From: Pseudodesulfovibrio indicus
GTDB taxonomy: Bacteria > Desulfobacterota > Desulfovibrionia > Desulfovibrionales > Desulfovibrionaceae
Reading direction: 5' to 3'
Length of the DNA: 64,000 nt
Assembly (NCBI RefSeq): GCF_001563225.1
Contig: NZ_CP014206.1
Coordinates: 3,825,486 to 3,889,485, forward strand
Shown here: one piece after another, positions 18,226 through 27,822 of the stretch
Numbering within the stretch: the first letter of the stretch is position 1
How the letters are laid out: the number at the start of each line of letters is the position of its first letter
Made by a program: the position numbers and the translations under genes
Notes under the pieces: generated by a model
What the model was told of the DNA's origin: nothing
Seen by the model: only the letters and a program-made list of their open reading frames with translations
Database searches by the model: none

Positions 18226-20004
18226 ATGAAACTCAACGAAACCCGGTTCAACGCCCCGGCCGTGACCATGGGGCTGCTGCTGCTCGTCGGCCTGCCGTTC
18301 ATCGTCGGGCTGCTGGTGCAGTACGACTATCTCCAGGAGCTGAAGCAGGTCTCGGACGAGCGGCTGACCCTGTACGAAATGACCCTCGATTCGGAGCTGC
18401 GCAAGTACGAATACCTGCCCTACCTGATCTCCGAGAACGGCATGGTCTCCGCCTTCCTGACCAAGGGCGGCGAGGGCGTGCCGGTCAACCGGTTCCTCAA
18501 GCGCGTGAACACCATCGCCGAGTCGTCCGTGGTCTACATCATCGGCACGGACGGCGTCGTCAAGGCGGCCTCCAACTGGGACCGCCCCAACGCCTTCATC
18601 GGCCTGGACCTCGGCTTCCGCCCCTACTTCCGCGACGCCATGGAAGGCCGACAGGGGACCTTCTTCGGCGTGGGCATCACCCGCGGCGAGCCGGGCATCT
18701 ACATCTCGCACCCCATCAAGGACCGGGACGAGGTCATCGGCGTGGCCGTGGCCAAGATCGCCCTGTCCCCCCTGGAGCATCTCTGGAAGGAGGGCGGCGA
18801 GACCCTGTTCGTGACCGACGCCAACGGGGTCATCGTCCTGACCAGCCGCCCGTCGTGGAAGTACATGTCCCTGACCCCGCTGGACGAGGGCACCATCCAG
18901 GAGATCCATAACCGGGAGCACTATCCCCGGTTCCAGCTCAAGCACCTGCCGTGGAAGACCCGGACCAGGTTCGGCTTCGTCCAGGAGACGACCATCGGCA
19001 AGGAGCGGTTCCTGATGAACACCCGGGGCATCTCCGGCACGGACTGGAAGATCAGCTACCTGACCCCCCAGGCCCCCCTGTGGGAGCGGACCCTCGGCGT
19101 CTCCCTGACCACCTTCGTCCTCCTGGGGCTGGCCGTGCTGACCCGGCTCTTCCTGCGCGAACGCCGCCAGCGGGAGATCTCCCGCCAGCAGGCGGTGGAG
19201 GCCAACCGCATCAGGGACATCAACCGCCAGTTGGAGCAGGAGGTCGAGGAGCGCAAGCGGACCGAGCACGAGCTGCGCGCGGCCCAGGAGGAGCTGATCC
19301 AGGCGGGCAAGCTGGCCGCGCTGGGCGAGATGGCCACGGCCATCGCCCACGAGCTGAACCAGCCCATCGCGGCCACCAAGACCTACGTGGCCAGTTGCCG
19401 CCTGATGCTCAAGCGCGACAAGCTGGACGACCTGGACCCCACCCTGCGCAAGGTCTCGGAGCTGGGCGACCGCATGGCCAAGGTCACCGGGCAGCTCAAG
19501 TCTTTCGCCCGCAAGACCACGGACAAGGAGATCGAGTTCGACCTGCGCCAGGCCGTGAAGGAGGCGCTCAACCTGATGAAGCACCAGTTCGTGGTCGAGA
19601 ACTGCGACCTCAAGCTCTCCATGCCGGGTCAGCCCGTGCAGGTCATGGGCGACCGCATGCGCATGGAGCAGGTGCTCATCAACCTCTTCCGCAACGGGCT
19701 GGACGCCCTGCAGGACACCCCGGAACCGCTCATCGGCGTGCGCCTCTACGAGGACGGCGACCGGGCCACCATCCACGTCTGGGACAATGGTCCGGGCATC
19801 GCCGAAGAGGTCGGCAAAAAGATTTTCGAACCCTTCGTGACCACCAAGAAAGAGGGCATCGGCGTGGGCCTCGGCCTGTCCATCTCGTACAAGATCGTCA
19901 AGGACATGCGCGGCGACTTCCGGGTGGCCAACCGCGAGCCCAACGGGGCCGAGTTCTTCATCCACCTTCCCCTCTGCAAACACCAACAGGAAGCCAAACT
20001 ATGA
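18226..20004 (+). CDS. dctB: DctB-like C4-dicarboxylate sensor histidine kinase
   Basis: 592 residues. Membrane helices at about 11-32 and 288-309 bracket a periplasmic double-PAS-like sensor whose ASNWDRPNAFIGLDLGFRPYF-like region (split as ASNWDRPN, 115-122, and GFRPYF, 130-135) matches the ligand pocket of DctB. A coiled coil (320-360) leads to the H box TAIAHELNQPIA with His375, then N, G1 (WDNGPGIAEE) and G2 (GVGLGLSIS) boxes. It overlaps the response regulator gene by ATGA. It likely senses fumarate, malate or succinate and controls the sigma-54 promoter at 21463 through its partner. Confidence 0.9.
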   Translation: MKLNETRFNAPAVTMGLLLLVGLPFIVGLLVQYDYLQELKQVSDERLTLYEMTLDSELRKYEYLPYLISENGMVSAFLTKGGEGVPVNRFLKRVNTIAESSVVYIIGTDGVVKAASNWDRPNAFIGLDLGFRPYFRDAMEGRQGTFFGVGITRGEPGIYISHPIKDRDEVIGVAVAKIALSPLEHLWKEGGETLFVTDANGVIVLTSRPSWKYMSLTPLDEGTIQEIHNREHYPRFQLKHLPWKTRTRFGFVQETTIGKERFLMNTRGISGTDWKISYLTPQAPLWERTLGVSLTTFVLLGLAVLTRLFLRERRQREISRQQAVEANRIRDINRQLEQEVEERKRTEHELRAAQEELIQAGKLAALGEMATAIAHELNQPIAATKTYVASCRLMLKRDKLDDLDPTLRKVSELGDRMAKVTGQLKSFARKTTDKEIEFDLRQAVKEALNLMKHQFVVENCDLKLSMPGQPVQVMGDRMRMEQVLINLFRNGLDALQDTPEPLIGVRLYEDGDRATIHVWDNGPGIAEEVGKKIFEPFVTTKKEGIGVGLGLSISYKIVKDMRGDFRVANREPNGAEFFIHLPLCKHQQEAKL

Positions 20005-21347
20005 CCAAGGTCATTCTCGTGGACGACGAACAGTCGGTCCGCGACTCGGCAAGGCAATGGCTTGAGCTGTCGGACTTCGACGTCACGGACTACGCCGACG
20101 CCAGGATCGCGCTCAAGGACATCACCCCGGACTATGCGGGCATCGTGCTCACCGACGTGAAGATGCCGGGCATGGACGGGCTCGCCTTCCAGAAGCACAT
20201 CCAGGACATCGACCCGCACATCCCGGTGGTTTTGTTCACCGGCCACGGCGACATCGCCATGGCCGTGGAGGCGATCCAGGGCGGGGCCTACGACTTCGTG
20301 GAGAAGCCCTTCGACCCCGAGCAGATCGTGGAAACCATCAAGCGCGCCCTGGAAAAGCGCCGCCTGGTGCTGGAAAACCGCCAGCTCAAGATGGCCCTGT
20401 CCGGGTGCGAGGGCATCGACTCCCGGCTGGTCGGCACCAGCCCGAGCATGCGGGAGCTCAAGAAGGAGATCACCCACATCGCCCCGACCATCGCCAACAT
20501 CCTCATCTTCGGCGAGACCGGCACGGGCAAGGAGGTCATCGCCCGCGCCATCCACACCCTGTCCACCCTGAACAAGGGGCCGTACCTGGCGCTGAACTGC
20601 GCCACCATCCCGGTGTCCATGGCCGAAAGCGAGCTCTTCGGCCACGTGTCCGGCGCGTTCACCGGGGCCAGCGGCAAACGCGTGGGCAAGCTGGAGGCGG
20701 CCAACGGCGGGACCCTGTTCCTGGACGAGCTGAACTCCATGCCCCTGGACGTCCAGGGCAAGCTGCTGCGCGCCCTGGAGATGCGCGAGATCATCCCCCT
20801 GGGGGCCAATACCCCCCGGCCGGTGAACTTTCGGCTGATTTCCGCCATGAACGAGCACCCGCGCACGGCCATCGAGGAAGGACGGCTGCGCGAGGACCTC
20901 TATTTCCGCATCAACACGGTGGAGGTGAACGTCCCGCCCCTGCGCGAACGCATGGAGGACATCCCCCTGCTCTTCTCCTTCTTCCTGGAGCGCACCGCCG
21001 ACACCTACGGCATGACCGCCGAGCCGCTGGGGCCGGAGAGCCTGGCCCTGCTCATGAGCCACGACTGGCCCGGCAACGTCCGCGAGCTGAAGAGCCTGGC
21101 CGAGCGGTACATCCTCTCGCCCCTGCCGCCCAACGAGCGCATCGCCCGGATCATGCCCGACAAGGCGGGCGACACCACCCCGGCGGTGGGGCTGCGCGAG
21201 CAGGTTTCCCTGTTCGAGCGCCACCTCATCCAGGAGTCCCTGACCCGCAACGGCGGGTCCATCAAGGACGTCATGAACGACCTCGCCGTCCCCCGCCGCA
21301 CCCTGAACGAGAAAATGACCAAATACGGACTGAAACGGTCTGAATAA
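20001..21347 (+). CDS. dctD: DctD-like sigma-54-dependent response regulator
   Basis: 448 residues with three domains. The receiver has acceptor Asp52 in VLTDVKMPGMDG. The AAA+ domain has Walker A GETGTGKE (171-178), the sigma-54 contact loop GAFTGA (218-223) and LFLDELNSM as Walker B. The C-terminal Fis-type HTH is SIKDVMNDLAVPRRTLNEKM. It is translationally coupled to the kinase. A sigma-54 promoter and inverted repeats suited to such a regulator lie immediately downstream, before frdC, making the dicarboxylate block its probable target. Confidence 0.92.
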   Translation: MTKVILVDDEQSVRDSARQWLELSDFDVTDYADARIALKDITPDYAGIVLTDVKMPGMDGLAFQKHIQDIDPHIPVVLFTGHGDIAMAVEAIQGGAYDFVEKPFDPEQIVETIKRALEKRRLVLENRQLKMALSGCEGIDSRLVGTSPSMRELKKEITHIAPTIANILIFGETGTGKEVIARAIHTLSTLNKGPYLALNCATIPVSMAESELFGHVSGAFTGASGKRVGKLEAANGGTLFLDELNSMPLDVQGKLLRALEMREIIPLGANTPRPVNFRLISAMNEHPRTAIEEGRLREDLYFRINTVEVNVPPLRERMEDIPLLFSFFLERTADTYGMTAEPLGPESLALLMSHDWPGNVRELKSLAERYILSPLPPNERIARIMPDKAGDTTPAVGLREQVSLFERHLIQESLTRNGGSIKDVMNDLAVPRRTLNEKMTKYGLKRSE

Positions 21348-21359
21348 TCCCTCGGCGGA

Positions 21360-21394
21360 TTCTTGCCGATCCGCACCCGCCCGATTGGCAAGAA
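21360..21394. promoter_or_regulatory. Candidate DctD upstream activator site
   Basis: TTCTTGCC (21360-21367) and GGCAAGAA (21387-21394) are exact reverse complements 19 bp apart, roughly 70-100 bp upstream of the -24 box. That is the normal position for a bacterial enhancer bound by a sigma-54 activator. Confidence 0.5.
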
Positions 21395-21436
21395 CTCGCT
21401 CACTCCCCAAATCCTGACTTTTTATAGCGCCGGAAT

Positions 21437-21458
21437 ACCGTGACTTTTTCGTCACGGT
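21437..21458. promoter_or_regulatory. Inverted repeat adjoining the sigma-54 promoter
   Basis: ACCGTGAC (21437-21444) and GTCACGGT (21451-21458) are exact reverse complements around TTTTTC. The site ends four bases before the -24 box. It may be a second protein-binding site or the terminator stem of the dctD gene. Confidence 0.45.
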
Positions 21459-21462
21459 CTTC

Positions 21463-21478
21463 TGGCATGCCTGTTGCT
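21463..21478 (+). promoter_or_regulatory. Sigma-54 promoter of the fumarate reductase cluster
   Basis: TGGCATGCCTGTTGCT contains GG and GC dinucleotides exactly ten bases apart, with the TGGCA and TTGC boxes of the -24/-12 consensus. It is about 180 bp upstream of frdC and just after a sigma-54 activator gene. Confidence 0.8.
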
Positions 21479-21659
21479 CAAGAGAGTCGTTGCGATCCAT
21501 TTCCATGGGTTGAGGAGGTTCGCGGAAGGACCCCGAAATGTTGCCTCGGACGAGAACGAGGCGGCAGGCGGCTCCCGACCGATCCGCACGCAATGGACAG
21601 CGGTTGATGAGGCAGAGATTCTCTCCCCATTCGTATCAATCAAGAACCACAGGTGAAGA

Positions 21660-22307
21660 ATGATGAAAACCTTTACGACATCCGTCCCAGGCTTGTCCCG
21701 CACCGACGCCGGTCTCGACTGGCTCCAGATGCTGACGGGCGCGAGCCTGATCCTGTTCATGTGGTGTCACATGCTGCTCGTTTCCTCGGTAGTCATCTCT
21801 CCGAGCGTCATGAACGCCATCGCAGGCTTCTTCGAGGCCACCTACATGGCCCAGGTGGGCGGGCCCCTGATCTTCCTGACCTTCCTGGTCCACTTCGTCC
21901 TGGCCGCGCGCAAGATTCCCTTCCGCGCCGAGGGACAGGCCGTCATCTGGCAGCACGCGAAGATGCTCAAGCACCGCGACACCTGGCTCTGGGTCGTCCA
22001 GGCCGGGACCGCCATGATCATCCTGATCCTGGGCGCCATCCACATGTGGGTCGTGCTCAACGACCTGCCCATCACCGCCGCCAAGTCCGCCGCGCGCATG
22101 CAGCACTTCTGGTGGTTCGTCTTCTACATGATCCTCCTTCCCTGCGTGGAGCTTCACGTCAGCGTCGGTTTCTACCGCATCGCCGTGAAATGGGGATTCG
22201 TGAAATCCGATCAGCGCAAGGGGTTCAAGCGTTTCGAGACCACCCTGTTCACCATCTTCATGGTCATCGGCGTCATCACCCTGATCCGCTTCGTAACGTT
22301 AGGCTAG
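21660..22307 (+). CDS. frdC: Fumarate reductase/succinate dehydrogenase cytochrome b subunit
   Basis: 215 residues with five membrane helices, the layout of the dihaem FrdC of epsilonproteobacteria and Desulfovibrio. Candidate haem histidines lie in MWCHMLLV, VHFVLAAR, WQHAKMLKHRD, GAIHMWV and ELHVSVGFYR. It anchors FrdAB to the membrane and exchanges electrons with menaquinone. A second ATG three bases on (21663) is equally possible. It is the first gene after the sigma-54 promoter. Confidence 0.92.
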   Translation: MMKTFTTSVPGLSRTDAGLDWLQMLTGASLILFMWCHMLLVSSVVISPSVMNAIAGFFEATYMAQVGGPLIFLTFLVHFVLAARKIPFRAEGQAVIWQHAKMLKHRDTWLWVVQAGTAMIILILGAIHMWVVLNDLPITAAKSAARMQHFWWFVFYMILLPCVELHVSVGFYRIAVKWGFVKSDQRKGFKRFETTLFTIFMVIGVITLIRFVTLG

Positions 22308-22320
22308 CGAGGAGTTGAAA

Positions 22321-24201
22321 ATGCAGACTTACTATTCCGACCTGCTGGTCATCGGCGCCGGACTGGCCGGCGAACGCGTGGCCTGCGAGGCCGCGCAGAA
22401 CGGATTCAAGGCCACCTGCCTGTCCATCGTCCCGGCCAGGCGCTCCCACTCCTCGGCCGCGCAGGGCGGCATGCAGGCCGCCCTGGGCAACTGCGCCAAG
22501 GGCGAGGGCGACGGCCCGGACGTCCACTTCATCGACACCGTCAAGGGCTCGGACTGGGGCTGCGACCAGGAGGTCGCCCGCCTCTTCGCCGACGCCGCGC
22601 CCATCGAGATGCGCCGCCTGGCGGCCTGGGGCGTGCCCTGGAACCGCGTGGTCCCCGGCCAGTCCTTCTACTTCAAGGGCGGCGAGAAATTCGAAAAATA
22701 CGAGAAAGAGGAAAACGAGGGGCTGATCACCGCCCGCTCCTTCGGCGGCACGGCCAAGTGGCGCACCTGCTACACCTCGGACGGCACCGGCCACGCGGTC
22801 ATGTGCACCATGGACAACCGCTGCGCCGAGCTCGGCATCGACGTCTTCGACAAGAAGGAGGCCATCGCCCTCATCCATGACGGCGAGACCTGCATGGGCG
22901 CGGTGGTCCGCTGCCTGCGCACCGGCCAGCTCGAAGTCTTCCTGGCCAAGGCGACCGCCATCTGCACCGGCGGCTTCGGCCGCATCTACAAGGCCACCAC
23001 CAACGCGGTCATCTGCGACGGCGGCGGCCACATCCTGGCCCACGAGACCGGGGTGGTGCCCATCGGCAACCCCGAGTCCATCCAGTTCCACCCCACCGGC
23101 ATCGTGCCCACCGACATCCTGGTCACCGAGGGCTGCCGCGGCGACGGCGGAACCCTGCTCGACGTCAACGAAGAGCGGTTCATGCACATCTACGAGCCGG
23201 AAAAGGCCGAGCTGGCCTCCCGCGACGTGGTCTCCCGCCGCATGACCGAGCACATGCGCGCCGGAAAGGGCGTCAAGTCCCCCTACGGCGAGCACCTGTG
23301 GCTCGACATCCGCCACCTGGGCGACAAGCACATCTCCACCAAGCTGCGCGAAGTGGACGAGATCTGCCACCACTTCCTCGGCGTGGACCCGCGCGTGGAG
23401 CTGATCCCCGTGCGCCCGACCCAGCACTACACCATGGCCGGCATCCGGACCAACAAGGACGGCGCGGCCTACGGCCTCAAGGGTCTGTACTCCGCGGGCG
23501 AAGCGGCCTGCTGGGACATGCACGGCTTCAACCGCCTGGGCGGCAACTCCCTGGCCGAAACCGTGGTCGCGGGCGGCATCATCGGTGCCAAGATCGTCGA
23601 GTTCCTCAAGGGATACGAGACCAAGTTCGACACCGCCGCCATCAACGCCGAGGTCAAGCGGCAGCAGGAACGCATCCATGACGTGATCCACGGCCGCAAC
23701 GGCAAGCTCAACGTCTACAAGGTTCGCGGCGAGATGCAGGACGCCCTGATGAAGGGCTGCTTCGTGTTCCGCAACAAGGAAGGGCTGGAAGAGTGCGTCG
23801 CCACCCTGCAGTCCACCCTGGAGAAGGCCCGCAAGGTCGGCCTGGTGTCCGACGGCGCCGGCCCGAACCACGAGCTGGCCGCCGCCCTCAAGATCGAGGG
23901 GCAGGTCCGCCTGGCCCTGTGCATCGCCCAGGCGGCCCTGATGCGCACCGAATCGCGCGGCTCCCACAACCGCGAGGACTTCCCCGAGCGCAACGACGCC
24001 GAGTGGCTCAACCGGACCCTGGCCTACTGGCCCGTGGGCGCGGACATGCCCGACCTGAAGTACGAGGACACCACCCCGCTCTTCGAGCTGCCTCCGGGCG
24101 ACCGCGGTTACGGCGGCGGCAAGATCATCCCGGCTGACGAAAAGTACGTGAAGGAGCGGACCATCAAGAGCCCCGTCACCGAAATCGGCAAGAAGAAGTA
24201 A
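22321..24201 (+). CDS. frdA: Fumarate reductase/succinate dehydrogenase flavoprotein subunit
   Basis: 626 residues. The N-terminal FAD Rossmann motif is LLVIGAGLAGERVA; RRSHSSAAQGGMQAALGN carries the expected His environment for covalent FAD. IQFHPTGIVP and the active-site region REVDEICHHF/PTQHYTMAGIRTN match fumarate reductase. The ATG follows GAGGAG at ideal distance. The catalytic subunit interconverts fumarate and succinate at the cytoplasmic face. Direction in vivo cannot be read from sequence. Confidence 0.95.
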   Translation: MQTYYSDLLVIGAGLAGERVACEAAQNGFKATCLSIVPARRSHSSAAQGGMQAALGNCAKGEGDGPDVHFIDTVKGSDWGCDQEVARLFADAAPIEMRRLAAWGVPWNRVVPGQSFYFKGGEKFEKYEKEENEGLITARSFGGTAKWRTCYTSDGTGHAVMCTMDNRCAELGIDVFDKKEAIALIHDGETCMGAVVRCLRTGQLEVFLAKATAICTGGFGRIYKATTNAVICDGGGHILAHETGVVPIGNPESIQFHPTGIVPTDILVTEGCRGDGGTLLDVNEERFMHIYEPEKAELASRDVVSRRMTEHMRAGKGVKSPYGEHLWLDIRHLGDKHISTKLREVDEICHHFLGVDPRVELIPVRPTQHYTMAGIRTNKDGAAYGLKGLYSAGEAACWDMHGFNRLGGNSLAETVVAGGIIGAKIVEFLKGYETKFDTAAINAEVKRQQERIHDVIHGRNGKLNVYKVRGEMQDALMKGCFVFRNKEGLEECVATLQSTLEKARKVGLVSDGAGPNHELAAALKIEGQVRLALCIAQAALMRTESRGSHNREDFPERNDAEWLNRTLAYWPVGADMPDLKYEDTTPLFELPPGDRGYGGGKIIPADEKYVKERTIKSPVTEIGKKK

Positions 24202-24225
24202 CTCGGATCAAGAAAGGAACGCATC

Positions 24226-24966
24226 ATGGGTAGACAACTCAAATTCGAAATATTCCGGTACAATCCCGAGAAAGAGGGCGATGTCCCGCGCATGCAGGAA
24301 TACACCCTCGACGAGACCCCCAACATGACCCTGTTCATCGCCCTGAACAGGCTGCGCGAGGAGCAGGACCCGAGCCTCATCTTCGACTTCTGCTGCCGCG
24401 CGGGCATCTGCGGGGCGTGCGCCATGGTCATCAACGGCCGTCCCGGCCTGGCCTGCCAGACCAAGACCAAGGACCAGCCCGGGCACCTCATCCTGCACCC
24501 CCTGCCGGTCTTCAAGCTGGTGGGCGACCTGTCCGTGGATACCGGCGTCTGGTTCCGCGAGATGTACGCCAAGACCGAGTCCTGGGTGCACACCAACAAG
24601 GTCTTCGACCCCACCCAGGAAGAGGAGCGCATGGACAACGAAGTGGCCGAGCAGATCTACGAGCTGGAGCGCTGCATCGAATGCGGCTGCTGCATCTCCG
24701 CCTGCGGCACGGCCCGCCTGCGCGACGACTTCATGGGTGCCGCCGCCCTCAACCGCATCGCCCGCTTCGTGGTGGACCCCCGGGACCAGCGCACGGACGA
24801 GCAGTACTTCGAGGTCATCGGCAACGACAACGGTATCTTCGGCTGCATGGGCCTGCTGGCCTGCGAGGACGTCTGTCCCAAGGGACTCCCCCTGCAGAAC
24901 CAGCTCGGCTTCCTGCGCCGCAAGATGGGCATCACCGCAATGAAGAACATCTTCAGGAAGAAATAG
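24226..24966 (+). CDS. frdB: Fumarate reductase/succinate dehydrogenase iron-sulfur subunit
   Basis: 246 residues carrying three clusters. CCRAGICGACAMVINGRPG plus a following Cys binds 2Fe-2S, CIECGCCISAC binds 4Fe-4S, and CMGLLACEDVCPKG fits the 3Fe-4S site. It relays electrons between FAD in FrdA and haem in FrdC. It lies 24 bp after frdA in the cluster. Confidence 0.95.
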   Translation: MGRQLKFEIFRYNPEKEGDVPRMQEYTLDETPNMTLFIALNRLREEQDPSLIFDFCCRAGICGACAMVINGRPGLACQTKTKDQPGHLILHPLPVFKLVGDLSVDTGVWFREMYAKTESWVHTNKVFDPTQEEERMDNEVAEQIYELERCIECGCCISACGTARLRDDFMGAAALNRIARFVVDPRDQRTDEQYFEVIGNDNGIFGCMGLLACEDVCPKGLPLQNQLGFLRRKMGITAMKNIFRKK

Positions 24967-24967
24967 C

Positions 24968-25807
24968 ATGCGTACCATCCAGACCACCGACATCATCGAC
25001 GCCGTCGCCAAGATGTGCGCCAGCGCCAACACCGAGCTGCCCGCCGACGTGCGCAACCGGCTCGAAAAGGCCATGGAAGAGGAAACCAGCGCGTCCGCCA
25101 AGGAAGTGCTGCGCCAGCTCCTGGAAAACGCGGACCTGGCTTTTGAAACCAAACTCCCCCTGTGTCAGGACTGCGGCCTGGCCGTCTACTTCGTGGAAGT
25201 GGGCGACGAGGTGCGCATCGAGGGCGGCAACCTGCGCGAGGCCATCGACGAAGGCACCCGCAAGGGCTACGCCGACGGCTACCTGCGCAAGTCCGCCTGC
25301 GACCCGCTGACCCGGGCCAACACCGGCGACGGCACCCCGGCCGTCATCCACTTCGACTTCGTGCCCGGCGACAAGCTCAAGATCTCCTACATGGCCAAGG
25401 GCGGCGGCGCCGAGAACATGTCCCGCGTGACCATGCTCGCCCCGGCCCAGGGCTGGGAAGGGATCAAGAAGTTCGTGGTCGAACGGGTGGCCGAGGCCGG
25501 TCCCAACCCCTGCCCGCCCACCGTCATCGGCGTGGGCATCGGCGGGACCTTCGAGCACGCGGCCAAGATCGCCAAGCGCGGCCTGTTGCGCAAGCTGGAC
25601 GACACCCATCCCGATCCGGCCATCGCGGCCAAGGAAAAGGAGCTGGAGGACGCCCTGAACGCCCTCGGCATCGGCCCCATGGGCCTGGGCGGCAAGACCA
25701 CCGTGCTCGGCGTGAAGATCACCATGGAACCGTGCCACCTGGCGAGCCTGCCCCTGGCGGTCAACGTCCAGTGCCACTCCCAGCGGCACGAGGAGGTCAT
25801 ACTCTGA
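24968..25807 (+). CDS. Class I fumarate hydratase, alpha subunit (TtdA/FumA N-terminal type)
   Basis: 279 residues corresponding to the N-terminal half of class I fumarase. The Cys ligands of the labile 4Fe-4S cluster are seen in LPLCQDCGLAVYF, KSACDPLTRANTGD and the later EPCHLASLPLAV. It starts one base after frdB ends and overlaps the beta subunit by a single base (TGATG). Dehydration of malate to fumarate is the likely reaction given frdCAB and malic enzyme; tartrate dehydratase is the alternative within this family. Confidence 0.9.
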   Translation: MRTIQTTDIIDAVAKMCASANTELPADVRNRLEKAMEEETSASAKEVLRQLLENADLAFETKLPLCQDCGLAVYFVEVGDEVRIEGGNLREAIDEGTRKGYADGYLRKSACDPLTRANTGDGTPAVIHFDFVPGDKLKISYMAKGGGAENMSRVTMLAPAQGWEGIKKFVVERVAEAGPNPCPPTVIGVGIGGTFEHAAKIAKRGLLRKLDDTHPDPAIAAKEKELEDALNALGIGPMGLGGKTTVLGVKITMEPCHLASLPLAVNVQCHSQRHEEVIL

Positions 25808-26364
25808 TGGCTGAATACAAACTGAACACCCCGCTGACCGACGAAGACATGGCCCAGCTCAAGGCTGGCGACGTGGTCTTCCTGACCGGGACCATCTACT
25901 CCGCGCGCGACGCGGCCCACAAGAAACTCGTGGAGCTGCTCGACGCGGGCAAGGAACTGCCCTTCGAACTCAAGGGCGCGGCCATCTACTACGTCGGCCC
26001 CTCCCCGGCCCCTCCGGGCCGCCCCATCGGGGCCGCCGGGCCGACCACCAGCTACCGCATGGACTCCTACGCCCCGCGCCTCTACTCGCTGGGCCTCAAG
26101 GCGACCATCGGCAAGGGCAAGCGCAACGCCGAGACCCGAAAGGCCATGCAGGACTACACCGCCGTGTACTTCGGGGCCACGGGCGGCGCGGGCGCGCTGC
26201 TCTCCAATTCCATCGTCAAGTCCGAGGTCATCGCCTTTGACGAGCTCGGCCCCGAGGCCGTCCGCGAGATGACCGTCGAGGACTTCCCGCTGCTGGTCAT
26301 CAACGACGCCCACGGCGGCGAACTGTACGCCGTGCCGGACCTCGAAGCCGCAGGCATCAAGTAA
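25807..26364 (+). CDS. Class I fumarate hydratase, beta subunit (TtdB/FumA C-terminal type)
   Basis: 185 residues matching the C-terminal swivelling domain of class I fumarases: GDVVFLTGTIYSARDAAHKK, YYVGPSPAPPGRPIGAAGPTT and FGATGGAGALLSNSI. It forms the active site together with the alpha subunit. The A of its ATG is the last base of the alpha stop codon. Confidence 0.92.
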   Translation: MAEYKLNTPLTDEDMAQLKAGDVVFLTGTIYSARDAAHKKLVELLDAGKELPFELKGAAIYYVGPSPAPPGRPIGAAGPTTSYRMDSYAPRLYSLGLKATIGKGKRNAETRKAMQDYTAVYFGATGGAGALLSNSIVKSEVIAFDELGPEAVREMTVEDFPLLVINDAHGGELYAVPDLEAAGIK

Positions 26365-26390
26365 CGCACAACAACCACAAGGAGACTATA

Positions 26391-27713
26391 ATGGCTTTAT
26401 TCACCAAGCAGGAGGCGCTCGACTACCACTCCATGGGGAGAAAGGGAAAGGTCGAGGTCGTCCCGGTCAAACCGTGCAAGACCCAGAAGCACCTGTCCAT
26501 GGCCTACAGCCCCGGCGTGGCCGAGGCGTGCAAGGCGATCCACGCCGACCCCGAGCTGGTCTATGAATACACCGGCCGCGGCAACCTGGTGGCCGTGGTT
26601 TCCAACGGCACCGCCGTGCTCGGCCTGGGCAACATCGGCCCCCTGGCCGGCAAGCCGGTCATGGAAGGCAAGGGCGTGCTGTTCAAGGTCTTCGGCGACG
26701 TGGACGTCTACGACATCAACCTGGACGTGACCGACCCGGACAAGCTGTGCGAAGTGGTCAAGACCCTGGAACCGACCTTCGGCGGCATCAACCTCGAAGA
26801 CATCAAGGCCCCGGAATGCTTCTACATCGAAGAGAAGCTGAAAAAGGAAATGGGCATCCCCGTCTTCCATGACGACCAGCACGGCACCGCCATCGTCACC
26901 GCCGCCGGCATGATGAACGCCATCGAGATCTCGGGCAAGAACCCGGCCGACATGCGCGTGGTCATCTCCGGCGCCGGCGCGGCAGCCATCGCCTGCACCA
27001 ACCTGTACCGGAACATGGGCGTGAAATTCGAAAACATCGCCATGTTCGATTCCAAGGGCCACATCAACAAGTCCCGCACGGACCTGAACGAGTTCAAGCA
27101 GCAGTACGCCACCGAGAAGGCCTACGGCTCCCTGGCCGAGGCCATGGTCGGCGCGGACTGCTTCCTGGGCCTGTCCAAGGCGGGCGTGGTTTCCAAGGAG
27201 ATGGTCAAGTCCATGTCCGACAACTGCCCGATCATCTTCGCCTGCGCCAACCCCGACCCCGAAATCACCTACGACGACGCCAAGGAAGCGCGGCCCGACT
27301 GCATCATGGGCACCGGCCGCTCCGACTTCCCCAACCAGGTGAACAACGTCCTCGGCTTCCCCTTCATCTTCCGCGGCGCGCTCGACTGCGGCGCCACGGC
27401 CATCACCGAAGGCATGAAGCTGGCCGCGGCCCAGGCCCTGGCCGACCTGGCCAAGACCGAGGCCCCGAAATACGTCTGCGAGGCGTTCGGCGTGGACAAG
27501 CTCGAGTTCGGCCCGGAATACGTCATTCCCAAGGCGCTGGACCTGCGGCTCATCGAATACGTCTCCGTGGCCGTGGCCAAGGCCGCCATGGAGGAGGGCG
27601 TGGCCCGCAAGCCGCTCGACCTCGACGCCTACAAGAGCGCACTGAGCAAGCGCATCGCCGACTCCAGCAGCCGCGTGAGCGCCTTCGTTGAAACCTATCA
27701 CCTCGGAATATAA
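26391..27713 (+). CDS. Malic enzyme (malate dehydrogenase, oxaloacetate-decarboxylating)
   Basis: 440 residues without the PTA domain of Mae[13 protein letters not shown], the metal-binding [15 protein letters not shown] and the NAD(P) motif [14 protein letters not shown] are present. It oxidatively decarboxylates malate to pyruvate and CO2, which links the fumarate block to the PFOR/Pta/AckA route downstream. Start follows AAGGAGA. Cofactor preference (NAD or NADP) is not clear. Confidence 0.94.
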   Translation: MALFTKQEALDYHSMGRKGKVEVVPVKPCKTQKHLSMAYSPGVAEACKAIHADPELVYEYTGRGNLVAVVSNGTAVLGLGNIGPLAGKPVMEGKGVLFKVFGDVDVYDINLDVTDPDKLCEVVKTLEPTFGGINLEDIKAPECFYIEEKLKKEMGIPVFHDDQHGTAIVTAAGMMNAIEISGKNPADMRVVISGAGAAAIACTNLYRNMGVKFENIAMFDSKGHINKSRTDLNEFKQQYATEKAYGSLAEAMVGADCFLGLSKAGVVSKEMVKSMSDNCPIIFACANPDPEITYDDAKEARPDCIMGTGRSDFPNQVNNVLGFPFIFRGALDCGATAITEGMKLAAAQALADLAKTEAPKYVCEAFGVDKLEFGPEYVIPKALDLRLIEYVSVAVAKAAMEEGVARKPLDLDAYKSALSKRIADSSSRVSAFVETYHLGI

Positions 27714-27722
27714 AAATTAAAT

Positions 27723-27750
27723 GCCGGGCGGCCCAACGGGGTCGCCCGGC
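27723..27750 (+). terminator. Hairpin between malic enzyme and symporter genes
   Basis: GCCGGGCG (27723-27730) pairs with CGCCCGGC (27743-27750), followed by GTTTATCC. It may partly terminate the frd-fum-mae transcript before the symporter gene. Confidence 0.6.
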
Positions 27751-27822
27751 GTTTATCCTCAGCGCCGTCTGGGGTTGCGGTCCGTTCCGAGGTGGAAACG
27801 CACAACATTGAGGAGTGTTACA

